From contig NZ_JAHHIT010000009.1 in assembly GCF_024539675.1 (NCBI RefSeq), positions 1-42,203 on the forward strand: 42,203 nucleotides of DNA. The letters are read 5' to 3'. Below are positions 16,403 to 25,364 of this stretch, piece by piece. This DNA comes from Streptomyces hilarionis. GTDB taxonomy: Bacteria > Actinomycetota > Actinomycetes > Streptomycetales > Streptomycetaceae. The translations under genes were made by a program, and so were the position numbers. Position 1 is the first letter of the stretch, and every line of letters begins with the position of its first letter. Below the pieces are notes generated by a model. The model was not told the DNA's origin. It did no database searches and was given only the letters and a program-made list of their open reading frames with translations.

Positions 16403-19400
16403 ATGTACGAGCTGTCCCGGGTCCGCCTCTACTCCATCGGTCCCGCCGGTGCGCGCTACGCCGACACCGTGCTTGACCTGCGGGGCGTCGGCGACGTCGT
16501 GCCCGACCCCGCACCCACCCAGGCGGAGTTCTTCGCGGACGAGCCCGTCGGCCCGCCGCGCCGGCCCGCGCCCGCCGGCGTGCTCTTCCTGGAGAACGGC
16601 GGCGGCAAGTCCGTCCTGCTCAAGCTGATCTTCTCGGTCATGCTCCCGGGTCACCGCAACACCCTCGGCGGGGCCAGCTCCGGCGTGCTGCGCAAGTTCC
16701 TGCTCGCCGACGACTGCGGACACGTGGCGCTGGAATGGCAGCACGTGCTCACCGGCGAGTGCGTGGTGGTCGGCAAGGCCAGCGAGTGGCGCGGCCGTCA
16801 GGTCTCCAACGACCCGCGCAAGTTCGCCGAAGCCTGGTACTCCTTCCGGCCGGGGCCAGGGCTGAGCCTGGACAACCTGCCCGTCGCCGAGTCCACGGCC
16901 GTGCGCCCGCCCGTCGAGGGCGCCTCCGGCGCGCGCGGGCGCCGGCGCACCATGAAGGGCTTCCGGGACGCCATCACCGAGGCGGGCAAGGCGTACCCGC
17001 ACCTGGAGGTGCACTGGGAGGAGATCCACGACCGCTGGATCGAGCACCTCGGCGACCTCGGGCTCGACCCCGAACTCTTCCGCTACCAGCGCGAGATGAA
17101 CGCCGACGAGGGCGAGGCCGCCGGCCTCTTCGCGGTCAAGAAGGACTCCGACTTCACCGACCTGCTGCTGCGCGCCGTCACCGACACCCGTGACACCGAC
17201 GGGCTCGCCGACCTGGTCAGCGGATTCGGCAACAAGCTCGGCCGGCGCGCCGAACTCATCGCCGAACGGGACTTCACCGCCGGGTCCGTGGACCTGCTGG
17301 GCCGCATCGTCGAAGCCGCCGAGACGCGGTCCCGCGCGCGGGACGTCCACGCCGGGGCCGAACGACGCACCCGCGCACTGGCCCGCCGGCTCTCCGCGCG
17401 GGGGCTTCAGGAGAAGCAGCGGGCCGGCGACCTCGCCCAGCGGGTCACGGCGGCCGCCTACGCCGTCACCCACTCCGAGGGCGCACGCGGACGCAGCGCC
17501 CTGATCGCGGCCGAACTGGCCTACCGGAACGCCTCGTTGGCGCTGTCGGCCGCCGAGAAGTCGGCCGCCGCGCAGAAGCGGGAACTCGCCGACGCCCGCA
17601 CCCTGCACGCCGCCTGGCTGGCCGCCGAAGCCGTGCTGCGCCACCGCACCGCCGCCGACCGCACCGCGCGCGTGTCCGCCGCCATCCAGGAGGCCGAACG
17701 CGACGCCGCCCCGGCCCTCGCCGCTCGCGCCAGGGCCGCCGTCGACCTGGTACGCGCCCTGCACGCGGCCGCCGAGAGCGCCGAGAGCCTGGCCAACGAG
17801 GAGGAGGAGCGCTCGGCCGCCCTCCAGGAGGTCGGCGAAGCGGCCCACCGGGACGCCACGTCCGCCGCCACCGACGCCCAGCGCGCCCGCAGCGAGGTCG
17901 GCCATCTGCGCCAGCGTCTCGCCGAGGTCGAGCAGGAGACCGCCGAAGCCGTCCGCGCGGGCTGGCTCGACGACAGCGCGCCCGACGCCGACCCCGCCCG
18001 TGCCGCGCTCGCCGCCAGCGACGCCGAGAAGACGGCCGTCGCCGCCTGGGACACCGCGAGGGAAGCCTCCCGCCGAGCTGGCGAGCACGCGCGCGAGGCC
18101 GCCTCGGCCGAGTCCCGCGCCGAACTCACCGCGGCCCGCGCCGCCGACGCCGCCACCGCCGCCCAGCGCTCCTACGACGCCGAGCGACGGCTCGCCGACT
18201 CCCTGGCCGGCGAGGAGCGGCTCGCCGAACTGCTGGGGCTCACGGGCAACCGGGTGCGCCGCCAGATCCCGCAGCCCCGGCAGGACGGCGAGTCCCCCGA
18301 CGGCTCCCTGCTGAGCCCCGAGGACCTGGACCGCTGCGCGGACGAACTGCGCGAACTCCTCGACGACGCGGTCTCCTCCGCCGAGCGGCAGCTGTTCGAG
18401 CTGCGCACGGCCGCGGCCGACGACGCCCGCATCCTCGGCGCGCTGGGCGACGGGGGACTGCTGCCGCCCGGTCCGGACGTGCTGGCCACCGTCGAGTTCC
18501 TCGGCGAGCACGGCATCCCCGCGCTGCCCGGCTGGCGCTACCTCGCCCAGGCCGTCGCGCCGGCCGACCACGCGCGCGTCCTCGCCGCCCGCCCCGAACT
18601 GGTCGACGGCGTGATCATCACCGACCCCGGCTCCCACGCCCGCGCGCGGGAGGCACTCGGCGAGGCCGCGCTGCTGCCGCGCTCGGCCGTCGCCGTCGGC
18701 ACCGCGGCCGCCCTGCTCGCGCCCACGCCGCCGACCGGCTCGGACAGCGGCGACGTCTTCCTCGTCCCCCCGAACCCGGCCATGCACGACGAGCACGCCG
18801 CCGACGAGGAGCGCCGGACGCTGCGGGCGCGGGCGACCGAGCGCGACGAGGACATCCGCCGGCTCGCGGCCCGGCTCGGCAAGGACCGGGAACTGGCGGC
18901 ACGGCTCGCGTCCTGGCGCACCGGCTGTCCGGCCGGGCGGCTCACCGAGCTGTCACGGACCGCGGGGGAGGCCCGCGCGTTCGCCGAGGAGTCCGAGGCC
19001 GAGCTGGCCGAGGCGCGGACCGTGCGCGCGGAGGCCGACGAGACCGCCGCCGAGGCGGCCCAGGCCCGCGACGAACGCCAGGAGGCCGCACAGAGGGCCC
19101 GGCGCGCCGCCGACGCGCTCGCCGGGCTCGCCTTCCGGCTGCGCGAGCGCGCCGGATGGCAGGTCAAGGTACGCGAACTCGCCGACGAGGCGGCGGAGTC
19201 GGAGGCCCGCGCCCAGGCCTGCCTGGAGCGCGCCCGTGCCGCCGACGAGGACCGGCGCGGCGCCCAGCGGGCCGCCGACGACGCCCGTCGCACCGCGCGG
19301 GCGCTGCGCGCCGAGCGCGCCGAGATCGCCGGCGCCCCCGACGACGTGCCCGCCGACGACGCGAACGCCCCGGGCGCTTCCCTGCCGGCCCTGCGCGAGG

Positions 19401-21034
19401 CCTACCGGGCCGCCTCCCAGCTGTACGAGAAGGTGGGCGTCGGCGCCGACCTGCGGGCCGAGCAGGCCCGCGCGGAGAGCGACGAGAGCGCGGCCCGCGC
19501 CGAACTGGACCGGCTCAGCAACAAGGTCCGCACCCGCGCCGAGCAGCTGCTCCAGTCGCCGGACGGCTCCGACGGGCCGTCCCGCCAGGCCGCCTCCGCG
19601 CGCGCGGAGGAGCTGGTGCAGCTCCTGGAGACGCGCGTGTCCACCGCGAGCGAGCAGCTCGGTCGCCTGCGCGGCGAGGCGGAGCGGCACGCGCCCGAGG
19701 ACGGCGCGGCGCACACCGACCTCGCCGAGGAGCTCCAGCCGCGCGACGCCGAGCACGCACAGGCGCTGCTGCGCACCGCGACCTCCGAACTCGCCTCCCG
19801 CACCGAGGCTCTGGACAGCGCCCGCGCGGCGCACGCCGAACTCCTGGCCGCCCACCGCGCCGCCGAGGACGCGGGCGGCGGGTTCGACGAGATCGCCGCC
19901 ATGCTGCGCGACCTGCTGCGCGAACACACCCCGGACGAGGAGCAGGAGGAGACCGAGCCCTACCCCGGCTCCCTGGAGGAGGCGCGCCATGCGGCCGCCG
20001 AGGCCCGTCGCTCCCTGCGCGGCTGCGCCGCCGACCTGTCCGCCGCCGACTCCGCCGTCCGCGAGGCGAGCGACGTCCTCGTCCGGCACGCCAACTCCAC
20101 CCGCTACGAGCAGGTGCGCACCCCCGCCCGCCAGCAGATCCGTGAGCTGCCCGCCGCCGCGCTGCCCGAGCACGCCAAGAGGTGGGCGGACGCCTTCGCG
20201 CCCCGGCTGCGCGTCCTCACGGACGAGTTGGAGCAACTGGAGCGCAACAGGGACTCGATCGTGGACCGGCTGCGCGGGCTCGTGGAGTCCGCCCTCGCCA
20301 CCCTGCGCTCGGCCCAGCGGCTCTCCCGGCTGCCCGAGGGGCTCGGCGAGTGGTCCGGCCAGGAGTTCCTGCGCATCCGCTTCGAGGAGCCCGACCAGGC
20401 CACCCTCATCGAACGGCTCGGCGAGGTCATCGACGAGGCGACCCGGGCGGCCGTCAAGAAGAACTCCGACCTGCGACGTGACGGAATGTCGCTGCTGCTG
20501 CGCGGGGTCGGCGCGGCGCTCCAGCCCAAGGGCGTCGCCGTCGAGATCCTCAAGCCGGACGCCGTGCTGCGCGCCGAGCGCGTCCCCGTCGGTCAGATGG
20601 GCGACGTGTTCTCCGGCGGTCAGCTGCTCACCGCCGCCATCGCCCTGTACTGCACGATGGCAGCCCTGAGGAGCAACGACCGGGGCCGGGACAAGCACCG
20701 CCACGCCGGCACGCTGTTCCTCGACAACCCCATCGGACGCGCCAACGCGACGTACCTGCTGGAACTCCAGCGTGCCGTGTCGAACGCCCTCGGCGTCCAA
20801 CTGCTCTACACCACCGGCCTGTTCGACACGACGGCACTGGCGGAGTTCCCGCTGGTGATCCGCCTGCGCAACGACGCCGACCTCAGGGCGGGCCTGAAGT
20901 ACATCAGCGTCGAGGAGCACCTGCGCCCCGGCCTGCCGCAGCAGGCTCCGGCCGCGGAGGGCGACGCGGCGCAGGTGCACAGCGAGATCACGGCGACGCG
21001 GATGTACAAGCGCCCCGTGCCGAACGCCGGCTGA
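16403..21034 (+). CDS. Giant SMC-like ATPase (MukB/MksB/JetC type)
   Basis: Predicted 1543-residue protein with SMC architecture. The N-terminal head has Walker A ENGGGKS at residues 64-70. Two very long Ala/Glu/Arg-rich coiled coils (about 290-660 and 790-1340) flank a globular hinge-like part (about 670-775). The C-terminal head carries the ABC signature FSGGQLLTAA (about 1405) and a Walker B strand TLFLDNPIGRAN (about 1435). The residue after the Walker B Asp is Asn where canonical SMC/ABC ATPases have the catalytic Glu, which is unusual. Such proteins act in chromosome organisation or, in Wadjet, in plasmid restriction. It is longer than usual MksB/JetC (~1000-1200). The ribosome binding site is weak (CGAGAG). 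No JetD-like gene follows. Confidence 0.85.
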   Translation: MYELSRVRLYSIGPAGARYADTVLDLRGVGDVVPDPAPTQAEFFADEPVGPPRRPAPAGVLFLENGGGKSVLLKLIFSVMLPGHRNTLGGASSGVLRKFLLADDCGHVALEWQHVLTGECVVVGKASEWRGRQVSNDPRKFAEAWYSFRPGPGLSLDNLPVAESTAVRPPVEGASGARGRRRTMKGFRDAITEAGKAYPHLEVHWEEIHDRWIEHLGDLGLDPELFRYQREMNADEGEAAGLFAVKKDSDFTDLLLRAVTDTRDTDGLADLVSGFGNKLGRRAELIAERDFTAGSVDLLGRIVEAAETRSRARDVHAGAERRTRALARRLSARGLQEKQRAGDLAQRVTAAAYAVTHSEGARGRSALIAAELAYRNASLALSAAEKSAAAQKRELADARTLHAAWLAAEAVLRHRTAADRTARVSAAIQEAERDAAPALAARARAAVDLVRALHAAAESAESLANEEEERSAALQEVGEAAHRDATSAATDAQRARSEVGHLRQRLAEVEQETAEAVRAGWLDDSAPDADPARAALAASDAEKTAVAAWDTAREASRRAGEHAREAASAESRAELTAARAADAATAAQRSYDAERRLADSLAGEERLAELLGLTGNRVRRQIPQPRQDGESPDGSLLSPEDLDRCADELRELLDDAVSSAERQLFELRTAAADDARILGALGDGGLLPPGPDVLATVEFLGEHGIPALPGWRYLAQAVAPADHARVLAARPELVDGVIITDPGSHARAREALGEAALLPRSAVAVGTAAALLAPTPPTGSDSGDVFLVPPNPAMHDEHAADEERRTLRARATERDEDIRRLAARLGKDRELAARLASWRTGCPAGRLTELSRTAGEARAFAEESEAELAEARTVRAEADETAAEAAQARDERQEAAQRARRAADALAGLAFRLRERAGWQVKVRELADEAAESEARAQACLERARAADEDRRGAQRAADDARRTARALRAERAEIAGAPDDVPADDANAPGASLPALREAYRAASQLYEKVGVGADLRAEQARAESDESAARAELDRLSNKVRTRAEQLLQSPDGSDGPSRQAASARAEELVQLLETRVSTASEQLGRLRGEAERHAPEDGAAHTDLAEELQPRDAEHAQALLRTATSELASRTEALDSARAAHAELLAAHRAAEDAGGGFDEIAAMLRDLLREHTPDEEQEETEPYPGSLEEARHAAAEARRSLRGCAADLSAADSAVREASDVLVRHANSTRYEQVRTPARQQIRELPAAALPEHAKRWADAFAPRLRVLTDELEQLERNRDSIVDRLRGLVESALATLRSAQRLSRLPEGLGEWSGQEFLRIRFEEPDQATLIERLGEVIDEATRAAVKKNSDLRRDGMSLLLRGVGAALQPKGVAVEILKPDAVLRAERVPVGQMGDVFSGGQLLTAAIALYCTMAALRSNDRGRDKHRHAGTLFLDNPIGRANATYLLELQRAVSNALGVQLLYTTGLFDTTALAEFPLVIRLRNDADLRAGLKYISVEEHLRPGLPQQAPAAEGDAAQVHSEITATRMYKRPVPNAG

Positions 21035-21042
21035 TCACGGCC

Positions 21043-21068
21043 CGTCCCGGACACCGCGGCCCGGGACG
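21043..21068. terminator. Shared terminator of convergent SMC-like and membrane protein genes
   Basis: An 8-bp perfect stem (CGTCCCGG with CCGGGACG) and 10-nt loop lies between the stop codons of the two convergent genes, 9 bases after one and 14 bases after the other. It can act in both directions. Confidence 0.6.
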
Positions 21069-21081
21069 AGCCGCGTCGACG

Positions 21082-21657
21082 TCAGGAGTGGGAGAGCCGC
21101 CCGGCGCCGGCCTGCCGGCGTATCCGCTCCTGCCCGCGCGCGGCGATCCGTGCCTGCCGACGGACCCGGCGCCGCTCGCGCCGCAGCGAACGCGCCGTGC
21201 TGCTCGGCGTCGACACCACACCGTTGCGCTGGTTCCACACCTGCCGGGTCACCCACACGTCCAACGCGCCCCAGGTGGCCAGCACCGTGCTCACCACACT
21301 GCTGATCACCATGGGGAAGGCCAGCCAGGACCCGGCCATCGTGCACAGGAAGGCGACCATGGCCTGAATCAGCGTCACGGCGATGACCAGCACCGCGCGT
21401 ACGGCCGCCGTGCGCACCGGATCGGGCATCCGGCGACGGCGCGCGGGTTCCTCGACCCACAGCGGCCGGTAGGCCGCACGCGCCGGCCGGGGGCCGCGTT
21501 CCGCGGGCGCGGGCCTCGGCGCGGCACGGACCTGCCCGGCCGCCGTCATGGCCCCGTCCGCGGCTCGGCCGCGATCCGGCGCCTCGGGTTCTCGCAGTGC
21601 CGTGCCGCCCGCCACTGTGCCGTTCTCGGGCGCCTCGCGCCGCTCCGCCGTGCCCAT
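21082..21657 (-). CDS. Small integral membrane protein with basic tail
   Basis: Predicted 191-residue protein. Residues 1-85 are polar, rich in Ala, Pro, Arg and Glu, and likely disordered. Two membrane helices follow (about 88-115, with VLVIAVTLIQAMVAFLCTMA, and about 117-137). The tail of ~45 residues is strongly basic (RRERRRVRRQARIAARGQER) and probably helical in the cytoplasm, where it could touch lipid headgroups or nucleic acid. No family is recognised. I chose the ATG at 21657; a GTG at 21660 directly before it has GGGAG at 7 bases and is equally possible. It is divergent from the conservon and convergent with the SMC-like gene, so no functional link is shown. Confidence 0.75.
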   Translation of the reverse strand: MGTAERREAPENGTVAGGTALREPEAPDRGRAADGAMTAAGQVRAAPRPAPAERGPRPARAAYRPLWVEEPARRRRMPDPVRTAAVRAVLVIAVTLIQAMVAFLCTMAGSWLAFPMVISSVVSTVLATWGALDVWVTRQVWNQRNGVVSTPSSTARSLRRERRRVRRQARIAARGQERIRRQAGAGRLSHS

Positions 21658-21985
21658 CACCGTGTCACTCCCCACCGCCAGCAGACCGCTCGCCTCCGGG
21701 TCGAAGACCCCGCTCCCCAGTGGCTGCCCGGCTTGCGCTGATTTACGCCGCCCAGGTGCGGCATGCGGCTCGTGTGGCCGGTTCCGCCCCCGATTCCCGA
21801 TCAGTAGGACGCGTGACCAGCCCTGAAGATTCCCGCGTTGCGAAAAATTCTGGCCAACTCGTGGGCGCGGCCGGTCGGATCCAGCCGAACCCGGTGGACC
21901 GGATTCGAGGAGGCAATCTCCCACAATGGCCGGACAACACGCCATGTCTCGCCCTCGGTCGGGAAGTTCGCCTTCCGGACGGCTC
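21658..21985. other. Divergent intergenic region upstream of the conservon
   Basis: No gene is supported here. The stretch contains an AT-richer patch (about 21830-21860, with GCGAAAAATTC) that is unusual for this window and may mark regulatory DNA for the minus-strand membrane protein gene. A 27-codon ORF at 21926-22009 is possible but weak. Confidence 0.4.
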
Positions 21986-22015
21986 TTCGAGATATCTGCG
22001 CGTCGGTAGTAGGCT
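21986..22015 (+). promoter_or_regulatory. Candidate conservon promoter
   Basis: TTCGAG (21986-21991) and TAGGCT (22010-22015) are separated by 18 bases, similar to vegetative Streptomyces promoters. A perfect 8-bp palindrome CACATGTG at 22033-22040 lies just downstream and could be an operator. Confidence 0.4.
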
Positions 22016-22041
22016 CGCGCCGTTTGTTGACGCACATGTGT

Positions 22042-22077
22042 ACCCCCTGCCGGTGGGGGTCCGAGCAGGGGGAGGCC
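22042..22077 (+). promoter_or_regulatory. Leader with alternative hairpins covering the kinase ribosome binding site
   Basis: CCCCCTGC (22043-22050) is exactly complementary to GCAGGGGG (22065-22072), which contains most of the ribosome binding site of the sensor gene. The same C-run can instead pair as ACCCCC (22042-22047) with GGGGGT (22055-22060). The two stems exclude each other, so the leader could switch translation on or off. This is read from base pairing only. Confidence 0.45.
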
Positions 22078-24927
22078 ATGCGCTTTCGCGGGAAGTCGAT
22101 CCGCCGGAAGATCGTGGCGCTGCTTCTCGTGCCGCTGGTTTCCCTGACGGCGATCTGGGGTTTCGCCACGGTACTCACGGGGCGTGAGGCGAGCCGCCTG
22201 TTCACCGTGTCGTCCCTCGTCGAAAAGGTCGGCTACCCCATCGAGGACACGGTCCGCGTCGTTCAGCAGGAACGACGCCAGGCCCTCGTCTTCCTCGCCG
22301 ACCCGCGCGCCGCCGACGCGCTGTCCGCCCTGCGCCGCACCCGGACCGCCACCGACGACGCCCTGGCCGAGATCCGCGGCAACGCCCGCGACCCCGACGT
22401 GCGCGAGGTCCTGGACCAGGACGACAGCGAGGGCCTCACCGCCGTGCTCGACGCCTTCGCCGGCATCGACGACCTGCGCCGCAGCGTCGAGGAGCGCACC
22501 GTCACCCGGGCCCAGGCCCTCGGCCTCTACACCCAGCTGATCGACCCCTGTTACTCCCTGCTGGTCAAGCTGGACGTGGTCGACAGCGTCGAGATGGACA
22601 AGCAGTACCGGGCGCTCGTCAGCGTCGCCCACGCGCGGGAACTCCTCTCCCAGGAGGACGCCCTTCTCGGCTCCGCCCTGGTCGTGGGCCGGCTCACCCG
22701 CCAGGAGATCCGCGAGGTCTCCGACCTCCAGGCCCAGCGGGAGGTGGTCTACGACATCAGCCTCGTCCAGCTGCCCACCGGGGAGCGCGAACGCTACGAG
22801 AGCTTCTGGAAGAACGCGACCACCGCCCCGCTGCGCACGGTCGAACAGGCCGTGGTCCGCGCCACGCCCGGCGACCCGCCCCGCGGAGTCAGCGCCAAGA
22901 ACTGGGACACCGCGGCAGGCAGCGTCCTGGACGAGCTCGGCGCGCTGGACGAGCAGGCCAACGACCGCTACCAGGACCGGGTCCGCCCGGTGGCGACCGA
23001 GGTCATCGTCAAGGCCGTCGTCGCCGGCGTCTTCGGGCTGGTCGCCCTGCTCGTCTCCCTCGTGCTGTCCGTGCGCATCGGCCGGGGTCTCATCCGCGAC
23101 CTGCGCCAGCTCAGGGTGGAGGCCCACGAGGCGTCCGGGGTGCGGCTGCCCAGCGTGATGCGCAGGCTGTCCGCGGGCGAACAGGTCGACGTCGAGACCG
23201 AGGTGCCGCGCCTGGAGTACGACAAGAACGAGATGGGCGAGGTGGGCCAGGCCCTCAACACCCTTCAGCGCGCCGCCGTCGAAGCGGCCGTCAAACAGGC
23301 CGAACTGCGCTCCGGCGTCTCCGAGGTCTTCGTCAACCTCGCCCGGCGCAGCCAGGTGCTGCTGCACAAGCAGCTCACCCTGCTCGACACCATGGAACGC
23401 CGCACCGAGGACACCGAAGAGCTCGCCGACCTCTTCCGCCTCGACCACCTCACGACCCGCATGCGACGCCACGCCGAGGGGCTGGTGATCCTGTCGGGCG
23501 CCGCGCCCTCCCGGCAGTGGCGCAAGCCCGTGCAGCTCATGGACATCGTGCGCGCCGCCGTCGCCGAGGTCGAGGACTACGAACGCATCGAGGTCCGTCG
23601 GCTGCCCCGCCTGGCCGCCACCGGCCCGGCCGTCGCCGACCTCACCCACCTGGTGGCCGAACTCCTGGAGAACGCAACGGTGTTCTCCCCGCCGCACACC
23701 GCGGTCCAGGTGTACGGCGACCGTGTGGCCAACGGCTTCACCCTCGAGATCCACGACCGCGGCCTCGGCATGGCGCCCGAAGCCCTCCTGGAGGCCAATC
23801 TCCGGCTCGCCGAGACGCCGGAGTTCGAGCTGTCCGACACCGACCGCCTCGGGCTGTTCGTGGTGAGCCGGCTCGCCCAGCGGCAGAACGTCCGCGTCTC
23901 CCTCCAGCCCTCGCCGTACGGCGGCACGACCGCCGTCGTCTTCATCCCCGACGCCCTGCTGACCGACGACGTCCCCGACACCAACGGCATCGGCTTCCGC
24001 CTCGACCGCCCCCGGCCGCCGAAGGAGACCGAGCCGGCGGAGAACCGCAGGTCCGCGCCGGCCTCGGCCTCCGCGCCGCTGCCGGGAGTGACCGCCTCGC
24101 TGCTCGACGGACCGGTCGAACTCGAGGCCCCCGTCGGCCTGGGCGCCCTCGGCGAGTTCCAGGTTCCCCTCGCCGAGGACGACGACGACCAGGGTGTCCT
24201 GTTCCGCCCCCGCCGTTCCCTCACCGACCCCGACGCGGCGGGCGGCGACGCGGTCGACCCGCACCGCAGGCCGCCCGTCGGACCGGTCGAACCCGCCGGG
24301 CCCGTCGCCGACGGCCCCGGCGCACCCGTGCCGCTGCTCCCCGGGCGCCGTACGCCCAAGCTGGTCAGCTCGCACGGGCGCCCGGTCGCCGACCAGCGGC
24401 CCGCGCGCGCGGAGACGGATCCGGAGCTCCCGGGCAGGCCCGGCCCGCGCCGCGTCGACGACGGCAAGCCCGCGCCTCTGCCGTCCCGGCGGCGCGGAAC
24501 GGCCGCCCGGATTCCGCACGGCGGCCCCGACGAGGGCCTCCCCGGGCAGGAACACGCCGGCCGCGGCACGCAGGATTCGTCCGCGCGCACCGCCCTTCCC
24601 CGACGCGCACGGCAGACCGCCGCCCTGTCCGAGGGCCCGGACGGCGAGACCGGTCGGCGCGGGGACGCGGGCCGGGATTCCGGCTCCGACACGGGAGCGC
24701 TGCCGCGGCGCGTGCGTCAGGCGAACCTGGCCCCGCAGCTGCGGCAGGGCCCGGCCCCGCGCGCGGAGGACCGCGCCGACCCGCCGGACCGGGACGCCGA
24801 CGAGGTACGCAGCCGCATGGCCTCGCTCCAGCGAGGCTGGCAGCGCGGCCGCGTCGAGAACGCCGCGGGCGACGACGCCCACAGCGGCACAGCACCACAA
24901 GGAACGACAAAGGGGGACGGTCGATGA
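22078..24927 (+). CDS. Conservon sensor-kinase-like protein (CvnA type)
   Basis: Predicted 949-residue membrane protein. TM1 is at about residues 10-33; an extracytoplasmic helical NIT-like sensor domain (about 34-307) follows; TM2 is at about 308-332; then comes a HAMP-like linker. The phosphoacceptor-like region FRLDHLTTRMRRHAEGL (about 452-468) has the atypical conservon form. The HATPase domain shows ELLENATVFSPP (N box, about 527) and DRGLGMAPEAL (G box, about 560). Residues ~640-949 are a Pro/Arg/Gly-rich disordered tail. Conservon kinases signal through the roadblock, DUF742 and GTPase proteins encoded after them, as here. I chose the ATG at 22078 with a GGGGGAGG site; the longer frame from 21838 would start inside the leader. 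Its stop overlaps the next gene (ATGA). Confidence 0.92.
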   Translation: MRFRGKSIRRKIVALLLVPLVSLTAIWGFATVLTGREASRLFTVSSLVEKVGYPIEDTVRVVQQERRQALVFLADPRAADALSALRRTRTATDDALAEIRGNARDPDVREVLDQDDSEGLTAVLDAFAGIDDLRRSVEERTVTRAQALGLYTQLIDPCYSLLVKLDVVDSVEMDKQYRALVSVAHARELLSQEDALLGSALVVGRLTRQEIREVSDLQAQREVVYDISLVQLPTGERERYESFWKNATTAPLRTVEQAVVRATPGDPPRGVSAKNWDTAAGSVLDELGALDEQANDRYQDRVRPVATEVIVKAVVAGVFGLVALLVSLVLSVRIGRGLIRDLRQLRVEAHEASGVRLPSVMRRLSAGEQVDVETEVPRLEYDKNEMGEVGQALNTLQRAAVEAAVKQAELRSGVSEVFVNLARRSQVLLHKQLTLLDTMERRTEDTEELADLFRLDHLTTRMRRHAEGLVILSGAAPSRQWRKPVQLMDIVRAAVAEVEDYERIEVRRLPRLAATGPAVADLTHLVAELLENATVFSPPHTAVQVYGDRVANGFTLEIHDRGLGMAPEALLEANLRLAETPEFELSDTDRLGLFVVSRLAQRQNVRVSLQPSPYGGTTAVVFIPDALLTDDVPDTNGIGFRLDRPRPPKETEPAENRRSAPASASAPLPGVTASLLDGPVELEAPVGLGALGEFQVPLAEDDDDQGVLFRPRRSLTDPDAAGGDAVDPHRRPPVGPVEPAGPVADGPGAPVPLLPGRRTPKLVSSHGRPVADQRPARAETDPELPGRPGPRRVDDGKPAPLPSRRRGTAARIPHGGPDEGLPGQEHAGRGTQDSSARTALPRRARQTAALSEGPDGETGRRGDAGRDSGSDTGALPRRVRQANLAPQLRQGPAPRAEDRADPPDRDADEVRSRMASLQRGWQRGRVENAAGDDAHSGTAPQGTTKGDGR

Positions 24928-25355
24928 CCGCACCGAAGACGACCGGCCACAGCAGCATCAACGGCGAGCTGAACTGGCTCCTCGACGAACTCGTCGAACG
25001 CGTCGCCAGCATCCGCAAGGCCGTCGTCCTCTCCGGCGACGGTCTGCCGACAGGCGTGTCGAGGGACCTGACCCGCGAGGACGGCGAGCATCTCGCCGCC
25101 GTCGCGTCGGGGTTCCACAGCCTCGCCAAGGGCGTCGGCCGCCACTTCGAGGCCGGCAGCGTCCGCCAGACCGTCGTCGAGCTCGACGACGCGTTCCTGT
25201 TCGTCACCGCCGCCGGTGACGGCAGCTGCCTCGCCGTGCTCTCGGACGCCGACTCGGACGTGGGTCTCGTGGCGTACGAGATGACGCTGCTGGTCAAGCG
25301 GGTCGGCGTACATCTGGGCACCGCCCCGCGCACCGATCTGCCCTCCGGCGGGTAG
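24924..25355 (+). CDS. Roadblock/LC7-domain protein (CvnB type)
   Basis: Predicted 143-residue single-domain protein. The roadblock/LC7 fold is visible from LNWLLDELVERVASIRKAVV (about residues 14-33) through GLPTGVSRDLTREDGEHLAA, to the central LFVTAAGDGSCLAVLSDADS strand pair and the last helix. In conservons it binds the GTPase and is thought to act as regulator or GTPase-activating partner (family knowledge). The ATG overlaps the kinase stop (ATGA) and has AGGGGGA upstream. The DUF742 gene follows after 9 bases. Confidence 0.95.
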   Translation: MTAPKTTGHSSINGELNWLLDELVERVASIRKAVVLSGDGLPTGVSRDLTREDGEHLAAVASGFHSLAKGVGRHFEAGSVRQTVVELDDAFLFVTAAGDGSCLAVLSDADSDVGLVAYEMTLLVKRVGVHLGTAPRTDLPSGG

Positions 25356-25364
25356 TGGGATGGC

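Noticed and set aside
16388..20980. Two long minus-strand open frames opposite the SMC-like gene
   Set aside because: Gly/Val/Leu-rich antisense shadows without domains or ribosome binding sites; the plus strand carries clear ATPase motifs.
13844..21034. Complete Wadjet defence system
   Set aside because: No JetD nuclease gene is present, and the families of the first two genes could not be assigned, so only a JetABC-like arrangement is claimed.
21926..22009. 27-codon ORF in the conservon upstream region
   Set aside because: GAGGAGG lies 12 bases before the ATG, which is too far, and the frame ends inside the likely promoter; no other support.
21082..24933. Very long minus-strand open frame (about 1283 codons) opposite the conservon
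   Set aside because: Only its last ~190 codons make a sensible protein (the membrane protein at 21082-21657). The rest is the complement of the sensor and roadblock genes, kept open by GC-rich third positions.
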